From the NCBI RefSeq assembly GCF_000425125.1, contig NZ_KE384309.1, positions 192,588 through 229,644 of the forward strand: a stretch of DNA of 37,057 bases, written 5' to 3'. Position numbers and translations under genes: made by a program. Position 1 is the stretch's first letter. The number at the start of each line of letters is the position of its first letter. The notes under the pieces are model-generated. The model was not told the DNA's origin, searched no databases, and was given only the letters and a program-made list of their open reading frames with translations. The stretch is from Paenibacillus taiwanensis DSM 18679. Lineage in GTDB: Bacteria > Bacillota > Bacilli > Paenibacillales > Paenibacillaceae. Below are positions 25,702 to 33,990 of this stretch, piece after piece.

Positions 25702-27099
25702 TTGGTGCACGTACATAAAGGTTGGAAGGTCATGTTGGCAAGTATGTTAATCTTGGTGTTATTAAGTGGTTGTATGGGGGAAAAACCAGTGCTGGAAAAT
25801 ATGCCAGAGCACGGTGGCAAGTTAAAAGTGATGTTTTGGGACGAGGATCAGTTTTACCGTTCTTTCGGTAATTTTTTTGCGATCAAATATCAGAATGTCG
25901 ATTTCGAAGTCGTGAATATGAACGCTATGAACGAGGGAAATCAGGATCAGGAAGTTAAAGACCCGAATGAGCAACTGCTAGCCTTTATTGAGAAGGAGAA
26001 ACCAGACCTTATTATGCTAGAGCAGGATCAGCTAAGTAAGTTGGCGGAGAAAGGCAAGTTATATAACCTGGATTCGATAATTGCACAGGAGCAAATGGAT
26101 TTGAACGAGATGCTGCCAGGTACGATTGATCTGTTACGTGGGCTCGGAGATGGAAAATTGTATGGTCTGGCGCCTTACTATTCTGGTTCAGCGATTTACT
26201 ATAACGCAGACTTGTTTAAGGCACAAGGAGTGGAACTGCCGAAGCACCAAATGTCATGGGAGGAGCTGTTGAATTTAGCGGCTCGATTTAATAGAGGCTC
26301 TGGGGAAGACCAGACGTATGGGATCGCCAGCCCATTTTCTGAAAGTTATGATTTATTGATGGATGTGGCTCAAGCGTCTAATTTACAACTACTTGATTCT
26401 CGTCATGAAAACGTGTTGCTCCATACAGATGGGTGGAAGAACGTGTTTAAGTTGGTGACGGACGCGATCCGAAACAAGGCTTATAAACTGCCAGAGCGGA
26501 ATAAAAATGCCGGGTACTCAAGCTATGACAACAACGAGTTTATGTCAGGCAAAGCGGCAATGGCTATTGAAGGCTCGTGGTATATTCATAACATAGTAAA
26601 CATGACGAAGTATGATAAAAATAACAAGGCGTTTGAATGGGGAATGGTGACGATGCCTGTCAACCCGAGTCGCCCGGACGAGTCACCCTATATTAATTTA
26701 AGTAGCATTTATGCAATCAATCAAGATTCAACGAACAAACGTCTGGCATGGGAATTGTTGAAGTTTATGAGTGGACAGGAGATGGCTAAGGCTGCTTCCA
26801 AGACTACAGGTGTTGATCTTCCGATTCGTACGACCCACTTAAAAGAGATTGGTGGTAAGAGTGCAGAAGCCTTCACCATGTTAAAACCAAGTACAGTACA
26901 GCATGTTCGATATTTCAGAAACAATGATGTTCCTAAAGATTTTAATACTACGATCCGCACGATGGTGGGACAAGCTATCGATGATGTAGTTGCCAATAAA
27001 AAAAGTATTGATGAAGCAGTGGCCGCGATACAGCAGGAGTTGCAGATGCAGCTGGATACGCATCGGAACGCGGCTGATACTAGTCCAAAGAAGAAGTAA
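25702..27099 (+). CDS. Extracellular solute-binding lipoprotein, family 1 (second of a tandem pair)
   Basis: This 465-residue paralog of the gene upstream is collinear with it over its whole length. It has the same lipobox LLSGC (Cys24), WDEDQFYRSF, YGLAPYYSGSAIYYNADLF and WGMVTMPVNPSRPDESPYIN (key residues WGMV and PDESPY). It clearly arose by tandem duplication, but the two have drifted through their middle and C-terminal parts, so ligands may differ. The start is TTG at 25702, aligned with the TTG of the paralog, with GGAGG 9 nt upstream; a GTG follows as next codon. It has its own promoter region and terminator. No transporter partner is in the window. Confidence 0.88.
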   Translation: MVHVHKGWKVMLASMLILVLLSGCMGEKPVLENMPEHGGKLKVMFWDEDQFYRSFGNFFAIKYQNVDFEVVNMNAMNEGNQDQEVKDPNEQLLAFIEKEKPDLIMLEQDQLSKLAEKGKLYNLDSIIAQEQMDLNEMLPGTIDLLRGLGDGKLYGLAPYYSGSAIYYNADLFKAQGVELPKHQMSWEELLNLAARFNRGSGEDQTYGIASPFSESYDLLMDVAQASNLQLLDSRHENVLLHTDGWKNVFKLVTDAIRNKAYKLPERNKNAGYSSYDNNEFMSGKAAMAIEGSWYIHNIVNMTKYDKNNKAFEWGMVTMPVNPSRPDESPYINLSSIYAINQDSTNKRLAWELLKFMSGQEMAKAASKTTGVDLPIRTTHLKEIGGKSAEAFTMLKPSTVQHVRYFRNNDVPKDFNTTIRTMVGQAIDDVVANKKSIDEAVAAIQQELQMQLDTHRNAADTSPKKK

Positions 27100-27135
27100 T
27101 TTATAACGAATGCGCTTGTTGTTGGCGCTAACGAT

Positions 27136-27183
27136 AAACCCGCAGGGGCACTTGAACTAGGTGCCATGACCTGCGGGTTATTT
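27136..27183 (+). terminator. Terminator hairpin, copy 1 of a 48-nt direct repeat
   Basis: Outer arms AACCCGCAGG (27137-27146) and CCTGCGGGTT (27170-27179) enclose an inner stem GGCAC/GTGCC, followed by ATTTGTG. It lies 37 nt after the second binding-protein stop. The same 48 nt recur at 28936-28983 with two differences. Confidence 0.88.
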
Positions 27184-27289
27184 GTGTTGTTTTGTTGAAC
27201 TTCTACAATACAGTTCTATTAATAGGGCTGGGCTGGTTAATATGGAATCTGTTCTCCTATACAGTGTTTGGATGATATTGTATGTTGAT

Positions 27290-27415
27290 AAAGAGAAGTT
27301 GTATAGTAGGTAGATTTGGAATATCAACAAGCGGGTTTCAAGAATATTGGCAAGCAACTATTACGTCCTCAAACATTTCGTACCTAGAAGGCATATGAAA
27401 GAAAGGAAATACTTC
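27290..27415 (+). pseudogene. Decayed third copy of the tandem two-TM protein gene
   Basis: At 27331-27392 the frame reads GFQEYWQATITSSNISYLEG, matching GLQEYWTASTTSSKVPHLEG of the intact copies downstream. The next bases (ATATGAAAGAAAGG) match AGATATGGAAGAAAAG of the intact gene with a deletion that shifts the frame into a stop. Upstream, AGAAGTTGTATA near 27294 echoes the start-proximal CAAGTTGTATA. The N-terminal and C-terminal parts are gone. Confidence 0.7.
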
Positions 27416-27468
27416 TTTCTGATTAACGGTTTATAGTTTTAGGGTTGTAAGCTTGGGGGAGAGGTCGT

Positions 27469-27978
27469 ATGAAATTTTTTAAAAGTGCAACTTTTAAATT
27501 TATATTGATTTTTGTTGTGATTAGCTTACCCTTGATCACGGAAGTAGGTCTGCACTATAAAGCGAAGCATGATATTAAAGCAGGGTTGGTCAAGTTGTAT
27601 AAAGACTATTGCAAAGAGGATGTGTCTGTGGAGGTACGGGCCGAATTTATACAACAATGGGGTATATTGCCGGGTGGGCTACAGGAATATTGGACCGCGA
27701 GTACGACATCCTCAAAAGTTCCACACCTAGAAGGCAGATATGGAAGAAAAGATATTACGTTAATTGATTTCCCATGTGCTACATCTGGTTTCGCACTAGA
27801 CAAAGGAAAGAAAGAGTTTATGCCTGCTGAGACCTGGTGGCAAATGGGAACAGACAACGGTGGAGTTTCAATTGCTTATTTGTACCTATACGGTGTGTGG
27901 TATTGTCTATATTTCTTGTCGATCGTGATATATGTGTTGTTCCGATGGATCAAGAAATATTTGAACAGGAAACAGTAG
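27469..27978 (+). CDS. Unrecognised two-TM membrane protein, tandem copy 1
   Basis: I do not recognise this 169-residue protein. It has an N-terminal hydrophobic segment (about residues 9-27, FKFILIFVVISLPLITEVG), a hydrophilic middle of about 105 residues, and a second hydrophobic segment (about 137-158) followed by the basic tail RWIKKYLNRKQ. By the positive-inside rule both ends would be cytoplasmic and the middle outside. The middle has KDYCKEDVSVEV, LPGGLQEYW and PHLEGRYGRKD, and then a segment (about 98-131) that differs from copy 2. GAGAGG lies 4 nt before the ATG. It sits in the terminator-bracketed islet next to a decayed copy. Confidence 0.75.
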   Translation: MKFFKSATFKFILIFVVISLPLITEVGLHYKAKHDIKAGLVKLYKDYCKEDVSVEVRAEFIQQWGILPGGLQEYWTASTTSSKVPHLEGRYGRKDITLIDFPCATSGFALDKGKKEFMPAETWWQMGTDNGGVSIAYLYLYGVWYCLYFLSIVIYVLFRWIKKYLNRKQ

Positions 27979-28034
27979 GGGCTTTAGGATAACGGTTTAT
28001 AGTTTTATGGTTGTGAGCTTGAGGGAGAGGTCGT

Positions 28035-28568
28035 ATGAAGTTTTTCAAGAGTGCAACGTTTAAATTTATATTAATCTTTGTTGTGACTAGCTTACCCTTG
28101 ATCACGGAAGTAGGTCTGCACTATAAAGCGAAGCATGATATCAAAGTAGCACTAGTCAAACTGTATAAAGACTATTGCAAAGAGGATGTGTCTGTGGAGG
28201 TACAGGTTGAATTTATACAAAAGTTGACGATATTACCCGGTGGGCTACAGGAATATTGGATCGCGAGTACGACATCCCCAAAAGTTCCACACCTAGAAGG
28301 TAGATATGGGAGAAAAGATATTCTACTTGAAGATTTTTTGTGTTTTCCTAATGACTTACGATTGAACAGACTGGAAAATAAATTTGAGATTAATACAAGT
28401 TGGAGACGTGATGGAGCAGACAACGGCGGGGTTTCAATATTTTATTTGTATCTGTACGGTGTGGTGTATTGTCTATACTTCTTGTCGATCGTGATATATG
28501 TGCTGTTCCGATTGATCAAGAAGTATCTTAAACGAAGACAGCATAATGTTAAAGATGACCAATTATAG
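28035..28568 (+). CDS. Unrecognised two-TM membrane protein, tandem copy 2
   Basis: This 177-residue paralog of the preceding gene has nearly identical first ~95 residues and the same closing membrane segment (LYGVVYCLYFLSIVIYVLFR), but the segment from about 97 to 131 is different (LCFPNDLRLNRLENKF against PCATSGFALDKGKKEF). It has a longer tail, KKYLKRRQHNVKDDQL. Conserved ends around a variable outside segment suggest a shared membrane role with differing specificity, as in some tandem immunity-type genes; that is only an analogy. No function can be assigned. Confidence 0.75.
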   Translation: MKFFKSATFKFILIFVVTSLPLITEVGLHYKAKHDIKVALVKLYKDYCKEDVSVEVQVEFIQKLTILPGGLQEYWIASTTSPKVPHLEGRYGRKDILLEDFLCFPNDLRLNRLENKFEINTSWRRDGADNGGVSIFYLYLYGVVYCLYFLSIVIYVLFRLIKKYLKRRQHNVKDDQL

Positions 28569-28639
28569 CAGTGTAGATGTCTGCATCACTTTTTCATAGT
28601 GGAATGTCAAATTAACTATTTCAGAAGAGATTTAAGGAA

Positions 28640-28844
28640 AAGTGATGGCACCAAGGTAGCAAAAACACTGCCTGTCCAAGTGAAGGATATTTTAAATATT
28701 TCAAAAATCAGTGTAGGGTTTGAACATATGGTAGCCCTGAATGTAAATGGTGAATTATGGAGCTGGGGCGCCAATTTTTTTGGCACACTAGGAGATGGTA
28801 CGAATACGAGTCGAGTGATACCAGCCCAAATTAAGTTGAATTAA
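28640..28844 (+). pseudogene. Tail of an RCC1-repeat protein gene (remnant)
   Basis: The frame reads the end of one RCC1-type repeat (DGTKVAKTLPVQV) and one full repeat: ISVGFEHMVALNVNGELWSW, then GANFFGTLGDGTNTSR and PAQIKLN, then stop. RCC1 proteins normally have about seven such blades, so this is a 3' remnant. The only possible start is a GTG at 28599 without a ribosome binding site, and the sequence before DGT shows no RCC1 similarity. It is the last gene-like item of the islet. Confidence 0.65.
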
Positions 28845-28935
28845 TTATATTTATACCATACTACTATATTGTAAAAAAATGGAATAATATGCAATAGTTT
28901 TATGAAGAAGTATTTAGTATGGTGAGATTGTACAA

Positions 28936-28983
28936 AAACCCGTAGGGGCACTTGAACCAGGTGCCATGACCTGCGGGTTATTT
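28936..28983. terminator. Terminator hairpin, copy 2 of the 48-nt repeat
   Basis: Same structure as copy 1 with C-to-T and T-to-C changes in two places. On the minus strand it ends in ACGGGTTTTTG and lies just after the GerC-type stop, so it probably terminates the germination operon. On the plus strand GGGTTATTTT makes it bidirectional. Confidence 0.9.
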
Positions 28984-28985
28984 TC

Positions 28986-30191
28986 TTAATCTTGACTCAG
29001 TCCCATATTTTCCAGCCCATAGTCTTCAATCTGAATCCGAACATCGTATGTGATAGGAATGGTGGAAAATACGCGGTTCCAATCTCCCTTCACTTTATGC
29101 CAGATGTGTGGATGCTGGATTCTAAGGGTTGTATCGAAATTAGCTACATCTTCCTTATATCGCTGCATTGTATTGATCGTGTTTTGGAGATAGGTTTTCA
29201 CTTCGGCTGTTACTTGTGCTTCAGATTGATGAACGAGCTGTTTCGTATGTTTGGGATCGGTCTTCAGATTACGCCAATCTTCCGAAATACGCCCCGTGGA
29301 CCGGACACGGATGTGAAAGGATATTTGTTCTCCTTGAACGCGCGCTACCATGTTGGATTTAATCCTTGCTATTTCGTATATAAACAAGGTTTCTTTGCGT
29401 TGATTACGGATCGTTAAGAGTCCTCCCTCCTTATGCCCTGTTATCCATGCCAAGCCTTGCACTTCGTTGGGGCTGAAAAAATTCGTTAATCGGTGTGTTT
29501 TGCCATCAATAATACCACCACCGCTAAAGATGATGTTGCCCTCCTGAACATCAACGGTTTGTAAAATAAAACTGGAGTTGCTTTGCAGCTTGGAGATGGC
29601 TTTTTGCAGCGTAAAGGTAGGTAATATTTTGGTAGAGCGGTATTGATTATCCGATATAGACTTGATCAATAAGGAAGGAATATCTATTTTGGAGCTGCTT
29701 AGGATGCGTGCCGCTTCTTCACGAGCGATAAAGATCAGACAGCTCTCACGGAATTCCTCATCCCGAAAAAATAAATTTAATAACGTCTCCAATTCAATTT
29801 TTTCGGCTAATTTTCGCCCGATGACAATTACTTTTACGTGCTCTCCGGATATAGGCTTTGTTAGTATAGATACTCTTCGCGTCAACTCATGAACGGAATC
29901 ACCTATGGCGGTTATATTGTGATAAGACTCGGAAGCTGTGCTAGCACTAGAACTGGAACTGCTCATAGTCTGGGTGGGGATGAGATTCTGATAGGTGACC
30001 TTCAGTTTTGACGATGCCGTTGCAACGGATTGATCACTATTCTCTTCCGTGACTAGATCGAACCCTACACCAACTGCAAAGGTGAGATCTTCGATTTTTT
30101 GGCTGTCCCAACAGCCGGTGATTAGACTTATGACGATCAAAAGAGAAAACAGCAGCTTCCATTTACAGATTAGACTAGGACGTACGGCCAT
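28986..30191 (-). CDS. Spore germinant-receptor lipoprotein, GerC type
   Basis: This 401-residue C subunit (Ger(x)C family) of a germinant receptor is anchored to the outer face of the spore inner membrane. The signal peptide ends in the lipobox LITGC (Cys27), followed by WDSQKIEDL typical of GerKC/GerBC proteins. A Ser-rich stretch TMSSSSSSAS follows near residue 78; further on are GEHVKVIVIGRKLAE and the C-terminal helical domain with NTINTMQRYKEDV. AAAGGAT lies 7 nt before the ATG, and the gene overlaps the B-subunit gene by 17 bp. It is the last gene of the gerABC operon. Confidence 0.93.
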   Translation of the reverse strand: MAVRPSLICKWKLLFSLLIVISLITGCWDSQKIEDLTFAVGVGFDLVTEENSDQSVATASSKLKVTYQNLIPTQTMSSSSSSASTASESYHNITAIGDSVHELTRRVSILTKPISGEHVKVIVIGRKLAEKIELETLLNLFFRDEEFRESCLIFIAREEAARILSSSKIDIPSLLIKSISDNQYRSTKILPTFTLQKAISKLQSNSSFILQTVDVQEGNIIFSGGGIIDGKTHRLTNFFSPNEVQGLAWITGHKEGGLLTIRNQRKETLFIYEIARIKSNMVARVQGEQISFHIRVRSTGRISEDWRNLKTDPKHTKQLVHQSEAQVTAEVKTYLQNTINTMQRYKEDVANFDTTLRIQHPHIWHKVKGDWNRVFSTIPITYDVRIQIEDYGLENMGLSQD

Positions 30192-31287
30192 ATTGAATAT
30201 CCTTTCTACAGAAGCTTACTACTACCAATAGTACGGGTAACAGCAGCATAAAGTAATAGAGCCAATACAAGTATTTCAACAAAGAATAGACGTCATTGAT
30301 ATGGTTGGGAAGCATGGCAAGAATATAAATGACAGGTAAGGATACAAAAATCCATATGGTCGGTTTAGATTGGGCAAGGATTGTTTTTAACACTTCCACC
30401 ATATAAAAGTGATAGAGAATATAAACCGTGAATATTTGTAAAATCCACACCGTCAACAGAAATGAATCATAGCGCTCAACGAGAACGCCTGTATATTCAA
30501 AGGAACGAATTAAGGAGATCGTGGGCCAAGCGGTTATTTTGGCCCCATCTAACGTCAAACCGCCAATAACAATAACCGTTGTCAGCAAATAAACGATTGT
30601 TGGAATGCCGACCCCCAGCCAGACGGCATGATAAGTATTTTTCCACTGTTTTAAATAGGCGGGCAAGATGAGCAGCGCTTCAATGCCAAGGAAAGATTGA
30701 AACGTTTCCTTGACGCCTTTTAATACAGGCCCAAATCCTTTCCCTAAGACGGGACGCAAATTGTTAATATCAAACACTTTTAAGCTAAGTGCCAGACAGA
30801 TTGCGAGGACAAACAGTGTTAATGGCAAAATAAAAGTCAGCATACGGGTGATCGCATTTAAACCACCAAATAGTAAATAAAGAGACACCGCCATCATGGC
30901 AATGATAATAGCTGATTTGGGTGTTCGCTCAAGCAGAAACAGGTTTACCACTTCTGCCAAAATCCGCATTTCATAGCTGCATAATAAAATAAAATAAATG
31001 ATTAATATTACATTAATAGCTTTGCCAATCCATTTCCCCATAATAAGCTCCGTACATTCAAATAGTGTCATGCCGGGAAAACGTCTGCTGAACCAGAGCA
31101 TCAGGTAACCACAGCCTACTACCAGACATCCGCCAATTAGAATAGACAACCAGCCGTCAGGTGTATCCATAGCTAAGGACAGACTTCCAGGCAGTAGGAG
31201 GATACTGGTTCCTAAAATGTTATTTGCCAAAAGTACAGCAATTTGCATCGCGGACAAGGACTCGGAGCGTGTCTTCACATGTATCAT
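30175..31287 (-). CDS. Spore germinant-receptor permease-like subunit, GerB type
   Basis: This 370-residue integral membrane protein of the spore-germination permease family (APC-superfamily-like) has about ten hydrophobic segments. The N-terminus AVLLANNILGTSILLLPG is typical, as is the central FQSFLGIEALLILPAY. In Bacillus the B subunit determines germinant recognition. The ATG overlaps the A-subunit stop (ATGA). AAAGG directly abuts that ATG but lies 9 nt before an in-frame GTG at codon 4, so initiation could be at either. It is the middle gene of the operon. Confidence 0.93.
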   Translation of the reverse strand: MIHVKTRSESLSAMQIAVLLANNILGTSILLLPGSLSLAMDTPDGWLSILIGGCLVVGCGYLMLWFSRRFPGMTLFECTELIMGKWIGKAINVILIIYFILLCSYEMRILAEVVNLFLLERTPKSAIIIAMMAVSLYLLFGGLNAITRMLTFILPLTLFVLAICLALSLKVFDINNLRPVLGKGFGPVLKGVKETFQSFLGIEALLILPAYLKQWKNTYHAVWLGVGIPTIVYLLTTVIVIGGLTLDGAKITAWPTISLIRSFEYTGVLVERYDSFLLTVWILQIFTVYILYHFYMVEVLKTILAQSKPTIWIFVSLPVIYILAMLPNHINDVYSLLKYLYWLYYFMLLLPVLLVVVSFCRKDIQYGRTS

Positions 31288-33023
31288 CCTTTGGGCTTAG
31301 GATTAGGATCTTGGCGCACAGAATCCTGCGGGTGATTCATTCTAGGCCGTCTCTTCAATAGAAACAGAGGGACTCTGATCATAAAGTCCTTCCAATCTTT
31401 AAAACCAGCAGCTTGAGGCGGGGCTGTCGGTGAATCATAAGGTATGCCAAAGCTGTGTAGGCGGACGATGTGGGTATACAGCATAATAAAAAATAGCAGT
31501 ACCCCATATAGACCAAACGTTGCCGCACAAAACATAGCCACAAAACGTAAAATTCGAATCGGCATTCCTGCTCCATACTGTGGAATGGCAAATGAGGTGA
31601 TGGCAGTTAGCGCAACTACGATCACCATAATAGGACTGACAATACGGGCTTCAACAGCCGCTTGCCCAATCACTAATCCTCCAACCAGTCCTACAGTCTG
31701 TCCTACTGGTTTAGGTAGACGTAACCCTGCTTCTCGCAGTATTTCTATGGATATTTCCATCATTAGCGCCTCAACTATTGGTGGAAAAGGGACTCCCTCT
31801 CGTGTACCAGCCATAGATACTGCCAGTTTGGTTGGAATCATACCATGATGAAAAGAAACAAATGATATATAGATAGCTGGCACAAACATCGCAATAAACG
31901 CTGCCAGATATCGCAGCATTCGAATAAGTGTGCTCGGCAGCCAGCGCTCGTAATAATCTTCCGGCGACTGGAGCAGCATACTAAACGTTACAGGCGCAAG
32001 CAGTACAAAAGGTGTTCCATCCAATAGAATTGCAATCCTGCCTTCGAGCAGCGCCGCAATGACTCGATCAGGCCTTTCCGTGTTTTGCATTTGTGGAAAG
32101 GGCGACAGGAAATCATCCTCAATGAGCTGTTCCAAATAACCTGATTCCGGCAGATCATCGATATCAATCGTTTGTATTCGCCGATCTACTTCCGCCACCA
32201 ATTCAGCATTAGCCAGATCTCTTATAAATACAAGCGCGGCTTTAGTCGTGTTTCGAGCTCCTAACTCATAGGGTTGAATGGTCAGATTACGATCCACTGC
32301 ACGAATACGAAGTATGGAGATGTTATCTTCAATGGACTCTACAAACCCGATTCGAGGTCCTCTAACCAACGGTTCGGAAATTGGTTCCTCGCCATTTCTG
32401 CCATTGCTCGATTTGACATCCATAACGAGTGTCTCTGTTACTCCGTCAACAAGCAGCGCTACGGACCCGCTAAGAAGCTTGGATACAACATACTCAGCGC
32501 TCGGACACATTTCTCCTTTGCAGATTGGGATATAGGACTCGTGCAGCGTGGACAGCAATTGTTCTGGTTGCTGTGACAGGATAGAACTGATGGAGTCACG
32601 GTTTTGCATAACAGGAGAAATAATAAAGTCGCTAATCATCTTCTCATCTACTAAACCATTAATAAACAGAATGGCGCTATTACGGGCACTATGATCACTT
32701 AATGTCAAATATCTTACGGTTAGGTCGCTGCTATGGCCTAATTGGTTTCCAATATAATCAATTTTTTGATGCAGCAAACTGCTTATAGATAAAAGATGCC
32801 GCTCATCACTGGTATCTGTATGAATTGAGGCTGTATCGTCAGTGGAGCACTCCAATGTTTGATGTTGATTGTTATGTAAGTTAGCAGCTTGGTTGTATGA
32901 CAGCGCTGATTGTCGTTTTAATTGTTTTAGCCACTGCATGAGCAAATACATTCCATATGGACCAGCAAAAACGATAATTGCGCCACCCCATATGTCCCAT
33001 TCCATCATTCTTGTTATGTTCAT
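31284..33023 (-). CDS. Spore germinant-receptor subunit, GerA type
   Basis: This 579-residue A subunit has a large N-terminal soluble domain (about 80-370, beginning HQKIDYIGNQLGHSSDLTV and including SILSQQPEQLL), about five C-terminal membrane segments (370-520, with PFPPIVEALMMEISIEILRE) and a Pro/Arg-rich tail. It complexes with the B and C subunits to sense nutrients. Unusually, residues 10-30 form a hydrophobic segment followed by a polar linker of about 45 residues, so the soluble domain starts late. I use the ATG at 33023 because the predicted sigma-G start site (about 33034) leaves no leader for the upstream GTG (33032), while GGGTGATC supplies the ribosome site. Confidence 0.92.
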   Translation of the reverse strand: MNITRMMEWDIWGGAIIVFAGPYGMYLLMQWLKQLKRQSALSYNQAANLHNNQHQTLECSTDDTASIHTDTSDERHLLSISSLLHQKIDYIGNQLGHSSDLTVRYLTLSDHSARNSAILFINGLVDEKMISDFIISPVMQNRDSISSILSQQPEQLLSTLHESYIPICKGEMCPSAEYVVSKLLSGSVALLVDGVTETLVMDVKSSNGRNGEEPISEPLVRGPRIGFVESIEDNISILRIRAVDRNLTIQPYELGARNTTKAALVFIRDLANAELVAEVDRRIQTIDIDDLPESGYLEQLIEDDFLSPFPQMQNTERPDRVIAALLEGRIAILLDGTPFVLLAPVTFSMLLQSPEDYYERWLPSTLIRMLRYLAAFIAMFVPAIYISFVSFHHGMIPTKLAVSMAGTREGVPFPPIVEALMMEISIEILREAGLRLPKPVGQTVGLVGGLVIGQAAVEARIVSPIMVIVVALTAITSFAIPQYGAGMPIRILRFVAMFCAATFGLYGVLLFFIMLYTHIVRLHSFGIPYDSPTAPPQAAGFKDWKDFMIRVPLFLLKRRPRMNHPQDSVRQDPNPKPKG

Positions 33024-33040
33024 CTGGATCACCCTGCACC

Positions 33041-33070
33041 TAATATGCGCCTCAATTCATGCTGTCATAC
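33041..33070 (-). promoter_or_regulatory. Sigma-G promoter of the gerABC-type operon
   Basis: On the minus strand, -35 GTATG (33070-33066) and -10 CATATTA (33047-33041), separated by 18 nt, match the forespore sigma-G consensus fully (GHATR, N17-18, CATWHTA). The transcript would start near 33034. This fits the known forespore expression of germinant receptors. Confidence 0.75.
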
Positions 33071-33146
33071 ATAGTTCGTGAATGACCCTCTTGTTCTGGA
33101 CTGAAGTACAGACGAACGGATTATGGAGGTGCGCTAAATGTTAGCG

Positions 33147-33176
33147 TTCGCTTCCTCGCCACTCGTTCGATATAAT
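33147..33176 (+). promoter_or_regulatory. Candidate promoter of the ecsAB-like genes
   Basis: A perfect TATAAT (33171-33176) lies 22 nt before the start codon. The only -35 candidate is TTCGCT (33147-33152, 18-nt spacer), which is weak and abuts an inverted repeat CGCTAA/TTAGCG (33132-33146). Confidence 0.45.
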
Positions 33177-33198
33177 ACAGAGGAGAGGTGAATGGAAG

Positions 33199-33990
33199 AT
33201 GAATCCTTTATTAAAGGTAGATCAACTTACTGGAGGATACAGCATTGGCAAACCTGTGCTGCACGATGTAAATTTCACGGTGAATCCAGGAGAGATGGTC
33301 GGTTTGATTGGCCTAAACGGTGCAGGGAAAAGTACAACAATGAAGCACATTTTAGGATTGATGGAGCCACAAAAGGGCAAAGTCACACTCCAAGGGACGA
33401 CACTGGCGGAGCAGCCAGAGAATTATCGATCAGGGATTGCCTATGTACCAGAATCCCCATTGTTATATGATGCACTCACGGTACGGGAGCATCTAATCTG
33501 GAGCGCGACTGCTTACGGTGTGGATGAGGATATTTTTAAAAAGCGTGTAGAGCATTTGGCTAAATTGTTTCATATGACGTCACACCTGGATAAAGCAGCT
33601 CAGCATTTATCTAAAGGGATGAAGCAGAAGACTATGCTCATGTGTGCCTTCGCCGTGCGGCCCCCTTTGTACATTATTGATGAACCCTTCCTTGGACTTG
33701 ATCCACTTGGTATTCGTTCGTTGCTGCAATTTATGAGCCAAATGAAGCAAGAGGGGGCCTCGCTGCTAGTTAGCTCTCATATTTTATCGACGATTGAGCA
33801 TTATTGTGATCGTTTTGTATTGCTTCATCAAGGTAAAGTGTTGGCGGCTGGAACAGCAGATGAGTTAAAGGCGCAATTACTGCAACGCGCTAGCCATGTG
33901 CAGGTGGCGGATCGACTAGAAGATGTGTTTTATGCATGGGTTGAAAATGAAGGCTTGGACAGTGACGGGGGTCTGTCATGGCACGAGTAA
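33199..33990 (+). CDS. ecsA: ABC transporter ATP-binding protein, EcsA-like
   Basis: This 263-residue ATPase has Walker A GLNGAGKST (about 38-46), signature LSKGMKQK, Walker B YIIDEPFLGLDP and switch histidine in VSSHILS. It resembles EcsA of Bacillus, the ATPase of a transporter that influences protein secretion, biofilm formation and RasP-dependent regulated proteolysis. AGAGGTGA precedes the ATG at good spacing. The membrane partner overlaps its end by 13 bp, as usual for ecsA-ecsB. The symbol rests on gene pairing and motifs. Confidence 0.88.
   Translation: MNPLLKVDQLTGGYSIGKPVLHDVNFTVNPGEMVGLIGLNGAGKSTTMKHILGLMEPQKGKVTLQGTTLAEQPENYRSGIAYVPESPLLYDALTVREHLIWSATAYGVDEDIFKKRVEHLAKLFHMTSHLDKAAQHLSKGMKQKTMLMCAFAVRPPLYIIDEPFLGLDPLGIRSLLQFMSQMKQEGASLLVSSHILSTIEHYCDRFVLLHQGKVLAAGTADELKAQLLQRASHVQVADRLEDVFYAWVENEGLDSDGGLSWHE

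Larger units (their letters stand above)
27424..28568 (+). repeat. 566-bp tandem duplication
   Basis: Two units begin with TAACGGTTTATAGTTTTA at 27424 and 27990. Each carries a leader of about 45 nt, the same ribosome binding site region (GAGAGGTCGT before ATG) and a homologous gene. Identity is high at both ends and low in a middle segment. Confidence 0.85.

Noticed and set aside
27469..28568. Type II toxin-antitoxin pair
   Set aside because: The two genes are paralogs of each other rather than a toxin with an unrelated antitoxin, and both are membrane proteins.
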